Source: an uncultured Selenomonadales bacterium (lineage in GTDB: Bacteria; Bacillota; Negativicutes; Selenomonadales; Selenomonadaceae). From it: 64,000 nt of DNA. Positions within the stretch are counted from its first letter, which is position 1. Every line of letters begins with the position of its first letter. A program made the position numbers and the translations under genes. Positions 57,534 through 64,000 of the stretch are shown here, in pieces. A model generated the notes under the pieces. The model ran no database searches, had not been told where the DNA came from, and worked only from the letters and a program-made list of their open reading frames with translations. The stretch covers positions 1 to 64,000 of the forward strand of contig ONUH01000003.1 in NCBI GenBank assembly GCA_900321035.1, written 5' to 3'.

Positions 57534-59006
57534 ATGAAAGCCGTTCGTTATTTTTTGATCTTCATCGCCGCGGCGCTTGCCGCGGTGCTGATTGCGGACA
57601 TGACGTTCCTCGGCACGGCAACCGCGTTCATCCGCGACGGGCGCATGGCATACGGGCTGAAAGCAGGTTCTGTGTCCATCGGAGGCATGACGCGGGAGGA
57701 GGCGGCCCGCGAGATTCAGCGCATAGCCAAGACGGCGCTGAACGGCGAGGCGCTGATCCTGTCCCTGCCGGACGAGAATCATGCGTTCTCCTTCTCCGCT
57801 GAAGAAATCGGGCTTTCCGTGGATACGGACAAAATGCTGGACGCCGCGTTCAGCGTAGGCCGGGACGGCAGCACGGCGCAACAGGTTTTCTCCATGCTGG
57901 AATGCGCGTTCCAGGGGAAAGAAACCCCTCTCGTCGCGGCTTTGGACAACGCGAAGCTGGACCAGGCCCTGCAGCGTGTAAAGCAGGCTGTCGACCGCGC
58001 GCCGAAGGACGCTTCCATCGTCTTCCTGCCCACAGGCATTGAACGCCAGCCGGGGCTGACCGGCCGCCGCCTCGACACGAACGCGCTGGCCGCCAAGGTG
58101 ACGCCCCACCTGCTGGATCTCCGCCTCCCCTGCCGGGAAGCGCTGACGCCGGAAGAAGCGGAGCCTTCCATCCGCATGGAGGATATCAGCGCCATCAACG
58201 CGCGCCTTTCCGACTGCACCACGTACTACATCGCGTACACGGGACGCGGCGACAACATCGAGATTGCCGCGGCGGCGCTGGACAACTGCATCGTCCGCCC
58301 CGGCGACGAACTTTCCTTCAACGCGACGGTTGGCAGCCGCGTGGCCAGCGCCGGATATTCCGTCGCGCCGGTCATCATCAACGGCAAGGTGGAACAGGAC
58401 ATCGGCGGCGGCGTCTGCCAGGTGAGCTCCACGCTTTACAACGCGGTTCTGACGGCGGGACTTACGCCGACGGACCGCACGGCCCATTACTATCCGTCCG
58501 CTTACGTGGACGCAGGCTTGGACGCGACGGTGGCGGACGGGCAGATCGATTTCGCGTTCCGCAATACGCTGCCCCATGCCGTACTTATCCGCTCGTGGGC
58601 GTCCGAAGGCACGCTGACGATTTCCATTTACGGCTGCGCCGAGGATCTGCCCGGCGTCATGGAAATGGAATCGGTCGTTATCGGGCCGCCGCCCACGGTG
58701 GAGGTGTATCGCCTGACCTACGTCGGCGACCAGCTGATAAACCGCGAGTACCTTTACACGGATGAATACGACGTTCCCCCGCCGCCGGAAGAGGAGAAAA
58801 AGCCCACGGAAGACCAGGCGCGATTTGAGACCGCGCCTTCCCCTGTGCCCAGCCCGACGCCCGCCCCTGCGCAGACGTCCCCCGCATCGAAGCCGGCGTC
58901 CGAGGACCCGACGACCGCGACGAACGCCGCGCCGCCCGCAGCCCAGCCTCCCGCCGGGACGACGACGCCCGCTCCGTCCGCCCCCACAAAACCGCCAAAA
59001 CGGTAA
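57534..59006 (+). CDS. VanW-family protein with C-terminal Pro-rich tail
   Basis: The 490-residue protein has one N-terminal membrane helix, a PG_binding_4-like region (about residues 35-150), and a VanW domain (about 230-370) with SFNATVG and GGGVCQVSSTLYNAV. A Pro/Thr/Ala-rich tail (about 410-490) follows. It is probably anchored in the inner membrane and faces the cell wall. The function of VanW proteins is not settled. An AGGAG ribosome binding site precedes the ATG. Confidence 0.88.
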   Translation: MKAVRYFLIFIAAALAAVLIADMTFLGTATAFIRDGRMAYGLKAGSVSIGGMTREEAAREIQRIAKTALNGEALILSLPDENHAFSFSAEEIGLSVDTDKMLDAAFSVGRDGSTAQQVFSMLECAFQGKETPLVAALDNAKLDQALQRVKQAVDRAPKDASIVFLPTGIERQPGLTGRRLDTNALAAKVTPHLLDLRLPCREALTPEEAEPSIRMEDISAINARLSDCTTYYIAYTGRGDNIEIAAAALDNCIVRPGDELSFNATVGSRVASAGYSVAPVIINGKVEQDIGGGVCQVSSTLYNAVLTAGLTPTDRTAHYYPSAYVDAGLDATVADGQIDFAFRNTLPHAVLIRSWASEGTLTISIYGCAEDLPGVMEMESVVIGPPPTVEVYRLTYVGDQLINREYLYTDEYDVPPPPEEEKKPTEDQARFETAPSPVPSPTPAPAQTSPASKPASEDPTTATNAAPPAAQPPAGTTTPAPSAPTKPPKR

Positions 59007-59084
59007 AATAAGAAGAACCGCTGAACAACGCCGGCCCGATTTCGGCCCGATGGATGCAGCGGTTCCTGAAGGAAGCAGGTTATC

Positions 59085-59540
59085 ATGGACATTACACTTT
59101 TTTCCCCGTACACGGGGACGATTCATCCGATCACGGAAGCCCCGGACCCGGTCTTCGCCGAGAAAATGCTGGGAGACGGCTTCTTCGTGACGCCGTCCGT
59201 CGGCGAGGCGATGGCCCCGGCAGACGGCGAAATCACCTACGTCGCGCCGACCAAGCACGGCATCCGCATCACGACCGCAGACGGCCTGAAGCTGACGCTG
59301 CACGTCGGCACGGAATCCGGCGAACTGAAAGGCGAGGGCTTTACCGTCTTTGTCAGCGAGGGCGCGAAGGTTCGCAAGGGCGACAAGCTGCTGACCTTCT
59401 CCCCGGAGCTGCTGCGGCAAAATCCCAAGACCACCGACGCCTGCATCCTGATGATTGAAGAGATGGACGACGGGAAAGAAGTCCGCCTGACGGCCTCCGG
59501 CGAAGTAACGGCCCTTGCCCCCGTCGCAGAAATCGGATAA
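59085..59540 (+). CDS. PTS glucose-type enzyme IIA
   Basis: The 151-residue protein has the IIA-Glc fold pattern, with two conserved His in the KHGIRI and LHVGTESGEL motifs. It carries phosphate from HPr to a sugar-specific IIBC permease, which is not in the window. A stand-alone IIA may serve several transporters (for example GlcNAc, given nagB 4 kb upstream; inference). A GAAGGAAG ribosome binding site precedes it. Confidence 0.88.
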   Translation: MDITLFSPYTGTIHPITEAPDPVFAEKMLGDGFFVTPSVGEAMAPADGEITYVAPTKHGIRITTADGLKLTLHVGTESGELKGEGFTVFVSEGAKVRKGDKLLTFSPELLRQNPKTTDACILMIEEMDDGKEVRLTASGEVTALAPVAEIG

Positions 59541-59545
59541 AAAAA

Positions 59546-59650
59546 GAGGAGCGAGGCACTCCTCACAGCCGCTTCGCGGCATAAGCGACCGCTAAGGCGT
59601 GTTTCCTCGCTGCGCTCGGTCCACGCCTAAGCGTCTGCTTATCCTCACTC
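59546..59650. repeat. Palindromic intergenic repeat
   Basis: Between the convergent IIA and nitrilase genes lie nested stems: GCCGC/GCGGC (59568-59580) and GCTAAGGCGTG against CACGCCTAAGC (about 59591-59631, one mismatch), around a GC-rich centre. An outer GAGGAGxGAG/CTCxCTCCTC pairing encloses them. It could form a cruciform or a terminator for both genes. No gene is seen in it. Confidence 0.5.
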
Positions 59651-59657
59651 CTCACTT

Positions 59658-60437
59658 TTAATATAACTCTGGCCGTCTGTCGTGGAACTCGTCGATGGTC
59701 CGTTTGATCTCGTCCCGCACGGAAAAGTCGAGCTCGGCGGTCAGCACGGCCTCGCCGTCGCCGGCCTCGGCGAGACGCTCGCCCCACGGGTCGATGATCG
59801 CGGAGCGGCCGCCCAGCGGCATGCCGTTGGCGAAAGCGCCGCTGCCGTTGACGGCGACGAAGAAGATCTGGTTTTCGATCGCCCTGGCCCGGCTCAGCAC
59901 CCGCCAGTGCTCGATGCGGGCGGTAGGCCACGCGGCGGGCAGGAACACGACAGCCGCGTCTTTGAGCGCAAGGCAGCGGCAAAGCTCGGGGAAGCGAAGG
60001 TCATAGCAGATCATCGCCCCGCAGGTCACGCCGTCCAGCGGGAATACGGCGGTATGATCGCCCTTTCGAAAAAAGCGGTCCTCCTTCGCCGGGGAGAACA
60101 GATGCGTCTTGTCGTACGCGGCCACCGGCATGCCGTTCCGGTCGAACACATAGCAGCGGTTCTCGGCGGTCCCGCCTTCCCGGACGGCGACGGAGCCGCC
60201 GACGATATTGACGCCGTGCTCCTTCGCCAGCGAAGAGAGCAAATTCTGCGCCGCCTGCCCGTCCTCGTCGAGATATTCTTCCAGCGGACGCGGGAAAAAG
60301 CCCACGTCCCAAAGCTCCGGCAGCACGACCACGTTGGGCGCGTCCTTCATGGCGGTTTTCAGCATCCGCCGGAGCGTCGCCGTATTCTTTTCCCGGTCGC
60401 CGATGGCGACGGGCATCTGCAGAACGGAGATTTTCAT
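59658..60437 (-). CDS. Carbon-nitrogen hydrolase (nitrilase family)
   Basis: The 259-residue protein has the catalytic Glu in LPELWD (near residue 42), Lys in YDKTHLF (near 111) and Cys in ICYDLRFPE (near 145). It resembles omega-amidase/YafV-type enzymes. The substrate is probably a small amide such as a ketoglutaramate-like repair product, but this is inference. It is monocistronic and divergent from the DUF951 gene. Confidence 0.9.
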   Translation of the reverse strand: MKISVLQMPVAIGDREKNTATLRRMLKTAMKDAPNVVVLPELWDVGFFPRPLEEYLDEDGQAAQNLLSSLAKEHGVNIVGGSVAVREGGTAENRCYVFDRNGMPVAAYDKTHLFSPAKEDRFFRKGDHTAVFPLDGVTCGAMICYDLRFPELCRCLALKDAAVVFLPAAWPTARIEHWRVLSRARAIENQIFFVAVNGSGAFANGMPLGGRSAIIDPWGERLAEAGDGEAVLTAELDFSVRDEIKRTIDEFHDRRPELY

Positions 60438-60492
60438 TTTCTTCCACCTCGAATATCAGCATATCACAAAGTCCCGCGGAAAGGAAGATAAA

Positions 60493-60696
60493 ATGGAGCG
60501 CGTGCAATACGATGTGGGCGACGTCGTCCGCATGAAAAAGAAGCATCCCTGCGGCAGCGACCTTTGGCGCATCACCCGCACGGGCATGGACTTCGGCATG
60601 AAATGCGAGGGCTGCGGCCACGCGGTCATGATTCCCCGCGCAAAATTTGAGCGCATGGCCCGCGCCATCGTGCAAAAAGGAAGTGGGGCCTCATGA
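60493..60696 (+). CDS. DUF951-family small protein
   Basis: The 67-residue protein matches the DUF951 pattern: VGDVVRMKKKHPCG, WRITRTGMD, MKCEGCGH and RAKFERMA. Its three Cys may bind metal. The family is common in Firmicutes and of unknown function. An AAGGAAG ribosome binding site precedes the ATG. Its stop overlaps the next start as ATGA. Confidence 0.9.
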   Translation: MERVQYDVGDVVRMKKKHPCGSDLWRITRTGMDFGMKCEGCGHAVMIPRAKFERMARAIVQKGSGAS

Positions 60697-61982
60697 CGCC
60701 GCACAGCGGGCTTGCCCTGCCGACGCTGTTTCCCGCGCTGTCCCGCCGGGCGTTCCTTTCCCTGAGCCTGCGTTCGATGGCCGCCTGCGCCGTCGAATAC
60801 CTGACGGCGCCTTTTCGACGTGCGTTCGCAGGAACTTCTCCCAGCCTGAAATTCTTCCGTCGGATTGTCACGAAGGACAACCGCTCTGCCGCCATGATTG
60901 AATGGCAATGCGACGCCCTCCTCGACGGTCCCCGTTTTTTTTGGCGGGAAGACGGCGCGTCCAAGGAAACCGAGGCCGTCGTTGACGTCAAATACATGGA
61001 GATCGAGCATCATCCCGTTTTCGTCTACCGCGCAGCCTTGACGGGCCTGTCTGCAGGGAAGGAATACCGGTGCCGCGTGACGGCCGCGAAGACGCAAACC
61101 GCTTCCTTTTCCTTTCGAACGGACGGCGGCGGCGCCTGCAAGGCGCTGATTTTCCCCGACTCCCAATGCGACTCTTCCTACGACACATGGGAGCGCGTAT
61201 CTTCCGAAGCCTCCCGCCGCAATCCCGACGCCGCCCTCTGGGTGAACATGGGGGATCTGACGGACAACGGGGAGAGCTTCTTCCACTGGGAAGGCTGGCA
61301 AACTGCCACGGACGCCTCCCTGGGTTCCCGTGCCTTCGCGCCTGTCCTGGGCAACCACGAATGTTATTCCTCCGAATGGGGCATCACCCTTCCGTCCGCT
61401 TTCCTTGGTCTTTTCGCCACGCCGTCCAACGGCAGCGCGCAGTACGACCGCTATTATTACGCCTTCGATTACGGGCCGGTCCATTTCACCGTACTGAATA
61501 CCCAGCGGGAAGAGCTGGATCGTCTTGCCCCCGGGCTCTTCCGGGAGCAGGCCGCATGGCTCGCCGACGATCTGCGAAAGACGAAGCAGCCCTGGCGCGT
61601 GGCGCTGATGCACCGGGACCTGGTCGATTACGACGAGGATCCGCCGACGCCCGACCCCTGCGTCCGGGACCTGTTGCCCCTCCTCGAGAAGAACGGCGTG
61701 GACGCGGTGCTCACCGCCCATGTGCACGCCTATCGGCGCAGACGCCTGACCGGCTGGCGCCACGACAAAAAAGGCGTGCTCTACATCCTCACCGGCAATG
61801 CGGGCAACTGCTTTTATGCGGTGGGGACCCATGCCATCGATGAGATCGCCTTTCCCGACAACCTTTTGAATTATCTTGTCATGGAAGCCGACGAGACACG
61901 TCTCACCTTCCGATGCTTTCTGCCCAACGGCACGCAGAAGGATTTCGCGACCCTTCGGAAATCACCGGATCCGGAAGAATGA
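60693..61982 (+). CDS. Exported metallophosphoesterase (purple acid phosphatase-like) 1
   Basis: The 429-residue protein has a Tat-like signal (SRRAFLSL, residues 18-25), a fibronectin-type N-terminal domain (about 45-140) and a calcineurin-like domain with IFPDSQCDSS, NMGDLTDNGE, GNHECY, MHRD and AHVHAYRR. These give a two-metal site. Substrate is probably a phosphomonoester outside the cytosol. It is translationally coupled to the DUF951 gene, and a close paralogue follows 56 bases later. Confidence 0.87.
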   Translation: MTPHSGLALPTLFPALSRRAFLSLSLRSMAACAVEYLTAPFRRAFAGTSPSLKFFRRIVTKDNRSAAMIEWQCDALLDGPRFFWREDGASKETEAVVDVKYMEIEHHPVFVYRAALTGLSAGKEYRCRVTAAKTQTASFSFRTDGGGACKALIFPDSQCDSSYDTWERVSSEASRRNPDAALWVNMGDLTDNGESFFHWEGWQTATDASLGSRAFAPVLGNHECYSSEWGITLPSAFLGLFATPSNGSAQYDRYYYAFDYGPVHFTVLNTQREELDRLAPGLFREQAAWLADDLRKTKQPWRVALMHRDLVDYDEDPPTPDPCVRDLLPLLEKNGVDAVLTAHVHAYRRRRLTGWRHDKKGVLYILTGNAGNCFYAVGTHAIDEIAFPDNLLNYLVMEADETRLTFRCFLPNGTQKDFATLRKSPDPEE

Positions 61983-62038
61983 CAGCCTGCCTCGCTGTTC
62001 CCAAGCGGGGCTCTTTTTGAAAACGGAGCGCGACAACT

Positions 62039-63352
62039 ATGAACGACAAGCTTTCCCGCACCATATCCCGACGCCGCTTCCTCTCCCTGATGGGCGGCGC
62101 CGCCCTGACGCTGGCGGCAGGCTGCGCGGCTGCGCCGCCGAAACCGCCCGCGCCCATAAAAAAAGCCGCGCGGATTCTCACCGGCGACACATCTTTGGAC
62201 GCTCAGTTTTTGCGGCAAATCGTCGCCGCCGACAACCGCGTCGCCCGCACCGTCATGTGGCAGTCCGACGAGCCTCAGGAAAACGCCGAAGTCGTCTGGC
62301 GCGCTGCGGGCAGCGACAAGGATGCGGAGATTTTTTCCGCCCCCGCGAAAAGCGAGCGGTACACCGACGACGGGCAAAACGTCTTCCTGCACACCGCGAA
62401 GCTGGAGAATCTTACGCCGGGAACGACTTATGAATACCGTTTGATTGCCGGGAACGAAGGCTCGGACTGGACGCCGCTTGCCGCCGGAAACGGCGGCTCC
62501 TTCAAGGCGCTGATCTTTCCCGATTCCCAGTCCAGCGACTACACCGACTGGACAAACCTCGCGCGGGACGCCTTCCGCCGCAATCCCGACGCCGCCTTTT
62601 ACACGAACTTGGGCGACCTGGTGGACAACGGCGAGGAGCACAGCCAATGGGACGCCTGGTTTGACGCGGTGAATCCCTTCGCCGCCCGCATCCCCTTCGC
62701 GCCGGTCATGGGCAATCACGAGACCTACGACAAGAAATGGGAAGTCCGTTCGCCGCTGGCCTATCTCGCCCTTTTCGCGCCCCCGGAAAACGGCAGCCGC
62801 GACTTTCTCCGCTATTACTATTCCTTTGATTTCGGCGACGTGCACTTCATGGTGCTGAACACCCAATGGGACGAGACGGAAGAACTGCGCCCCGGCCTGC
62901 TGGAAGAGCAGCTTGCCTGGCTGCCGAAGGACGCGGCGGCCTCCGGCAAGAAATGGAAGGTCGTCCTGCTGCACAAGGACGTATTGCAGTACCGCATCGG
63001 AAAACGGCCTGAGCGCAAGGAAGGCTTCAGCAAATTCGGCCAGGCCTTCATGCCGCTCTTCGACGACCTTGGCGTGGACGCGGTGCTCTCCGCGCACCTG
63101 CACACCTACCGCAACCGCGGCCATATCAAGGATTTCCAGCGCGATCCGTCGGGTCCCCTGTACATCCTCACCGGCGTCGCCGGAAACGTCCGCTACCCCG
63201 GCCTTTGGATCGACCACGCCCTGGACGAAACCGTCGCGCCCCAGCCGGAAACGGACAACTATCTGACCCTGGAAGCCTCCAAGGACGCTTTACGCTTTCA
63301 ATGCTTCCTCCCCGACGGCAGCGTCATCGACGACGTGACGCTGCGAAAGTGA
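62039..63352 (+). CDS. Exported metallophosphoesterase (purple acid phosphatase-like) 2, lipoprotein
   Basis: The 437-residue paralogue of the preceding gene has a Tat motif (SRRRFLSL) followed by a lipobox-like LAAGC at about residue 29, so it may be a Tat-exported lipoprotein. The phosphoesterase motifs IFPDSQSSD, NLGDLVDNGE, GNHETY, LHKD and AHLHTYRN are conserved. The two genes arose by tandem duplication and differ in anchoring. Confidence 0.87.
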   Translation: MNDKLSRTISRRRFLSLMGGAALTLAAGCAAAPPKPPAPIKKAARILTGDTSLDAQFLRQIVAADNRVARTVMWQSDEPQENAEVVWRAAGSDKDAEIFSAPAKSERYTDDGQNVFLHTAKLENLTPGTTYEYRLIAGNEGSDWTPLAAGNGGSFKALIFPDSQSSDYTDWTNLARDAFRRNPDAAFYTNLGDLVDNGEEHSQWDAWFDAVNPFAARIPFAPVMGNHETYDKKWEVRSPLAYLALFAPPENGSRDFLRYYYSFDFGDVHFMVLNTQWDETEELRPGLLEEQLAWLPKDAAASGKKWKVVLLHKDVLQYRIGKRPERKEGFSKFGQAFMPLFDDLGVDAVLSAHLHTYRNRGHIKDFQRDPSGPLYILTGVAGNVRYPGLWIDHALDETVAPQPETDNYLTLEASKDALRFQCFLPDGSVIDDVTLRK

Positions 63353-63387
63353 AACCGCAATTTAGCAGGCTCTTCCTCCGCAGACAA

Positions 63388-63422
63388 AAAAGCGGCGTGA
63401 CCGTATAGGCCATGCCGCTTTT
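63388..63422. terminator. Shared terminator of phosphoesterase 2 and dCMP deaminase
   Basis: AAAAGCGGC (63388-63396) pairs with GCCGCTTTT (63414-63422), with further broken pairing inside. It has A-run and T-run flanks for the two convergent genes. Confidence 0.75.
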
Positions 63423-63439
63423 CCTTTGCAACGAAAAAC

Positions 63440-63901
63440 TCAATCTTTTATATCCTTCGGCGCGATATGCACCACGGTACCGTCCGGTTCGCGATAGACC
63501 GCCTCGGCCACCATGGCGTTCCGCAGCATGCGCCGGCAGAGCAGGCACGGTTTTCCCGAAGCCAGCGTACCGTCGGCGTTGTAGCCCTCGATGTAAATCG
63601 TAGAGCCTTTCATTTTCACGGGATCGGCGTTGACGATGGCGTTCTGCTCTGCGTGGACCGCCACGCAGAGCTCATAGTTCTGCCCCTTCGGCACATGCAG
63701 CCGTTCCCGCTCGCATACGCCCGTGTCGATGCAGTTCGCCTCGCCCCTCGGCGCGCCGTTGTAGCCGGTGCTGATGATGATCTTGTCCTTGACGATGATT
63801 GCGCCGTATTTCCGCCGCAGGCAGGTGGACCGTCTCCCGACGGCGCGGGCGATGTCAAGGAAATATTCGGTCCAATCGGGGCGCGTCTGCGCTTCACTCA
63901 T
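63440..63901 (-). CDS. dCMP deaminase (ComEB-type)
   Basis: The 153-residue zinc-dependent deaminase converts dCMP to dUMP for thymidylate synthesis. The zinc motifs HAEQNA (near residue 77) and PCLLC (near residue 106) are present, with GYNGAPRG and the RDC-like CVAVHAE. The ATG at 63901 has GGGAGGG upstream. Another gene on the same strand ends 38 bases before it. Confidence 0.92.
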   Translation of the reverse strand: MSEAQTRPDWTEYFLDIARAVGRRSTCLRRKYGAIIVKDKIIISTGYNGAPRGEANCIDTGVCERERLHVPKGQNYELCVAVHAEQNAIVNADPVKMKGSTIYIEGYNADGTLASGKPCLLCRRMLRNAMVAEAVYREPDGTVVHIAPKDIKD

Positions 63902-63938
63902 TGCTGTCCCTCCCCGCCGCGCCCGAGGCGCGGCTTTT

Positions 63939-64000
63939 TCACGCGTTTCGATGCGTAAGATACCGCTGTGCCAAAAGCACCGCCACAAAGTCGTCCACGG
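63939..64000 (-). CDS. 3' end of an unidentified gene (partial)
   Basis: An open minus-strand frame enters from right of the window and stops with TGA at 63939-63941, giving the C-terminal residues VDDFVAVLLAQRYLTHRNA. It is too short to name. A GC hairpin (about 63918-63936) separates it from the dCMP deaminase start. Confidence 0.45.
   Translation of the reverse strand, partial: VDDFVAVLLAQRYLTHRNA

Noticed and set aside
57303..59582. 759-codon minus-strand frame opposite the VanW and IIA genes
   Set aside because: Shadow frame rich in Arg and Gly; the plus strand encodes conserved domains with ribosome binding sites.

Overview
The window looks like chromosomal DNA of a GC-rich, diderm Firmicute of the class Negativicutes, most likely Selenomonadaceae (inference). 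Evidence: a lipid A / outer-membrane biogenesis block (lpxI, lpxA, fabZ, lpxC, an MsbA-type exporter, two LpxL-type acyltransferases, lpxD and three OmpH/Skp-like proteins) sits among Firmicute-type genes: purB/purA, pyrimidine-nucleoside phosphorylase, a DUF951 protein and a LytR-CpsA-Psr protein. A PTP-fold cysteine phytase of the Selenomonas type is also present. I found no rRNA, tRNA, CRISPR array or transposase gene.

Layout. 0.1-2.8 kb: AmmeMemoRadiSam genes. 2.9-6.7 kb: GDP-fucose operon (gmd, fcl, GT11 fucosyltransferase, galE). 6.9-10.9 kb: secreted 5'-nucleotidase and a chemoreceptor, separated by a gap with a cluster of DnaA-box-like sites. 11.5-15.9 kb: nucleoside-salvage operon (GNAT, deoB, pdp, cdd) ending in the phytase-like gene. 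16.2-18.8 kb: purB and purA. 18.9-29.4 kb: outer-membrane block on the minus strand, in at least two transcription units. 30.0-32.5 kb: a parS-like site and a low-GC TPR-protein gene enclosed by terminal inverted repeats. 32.5-37.5 kb: alkylation repair (alkA, ogt), an MFS exporter, an LCP protein and a radical SAM protein. 38.6-43.4 kb: signalling module (REC-REC-HD-GYP, FIST, hybrid kinase). 43.5-48.98 kb: Tat-exported flavoprotein, SHOCT protein, an exact parS with a second repeat element, RNase HI, a HAD phosphatase and a DUF1269-like protein. 49.1-54.3 kb: small exported proteins of unknown function and a LysR/DASS cassette flanked by a 160-bp direct repeat. 54.5-64 kb: nagB, asparaginase, NlpC/P60, VanW, PTS IIA, nitrilase, DUF951, two tandem phosphoesterases and dCMP deaminase.

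The most unusual content is intergenic. A family of about 500-bp imperfect palindromic elements with shared terminal inverted repeats (TIRs) occurs twice as compact copies (10.9-11.4 and 45.7-46.2 kb). Matching termini in opposite orientation enclose a 2.3-kb segment (30.2-32.4 kb) carrying the AT-richer TPR gene. Two of the three loci are directly preceded by a parS site (one exact, one with a single mismatch), each itself preceded by a GGAAA/TTTCC palindrome. The internal hairpins differ between copies by paired changes, which points to selection on structure. A separate 163-bp near-palindrome lies between the MsbA-type gene and lpxC. The parS sites and two groups of DnaA-box-like 9-mers suggest, but do not prove, an origin-proximal location.

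Start codons were chosen from ribosome binding sites and family N-termini. Promoter calls are read from hexamer matches only.
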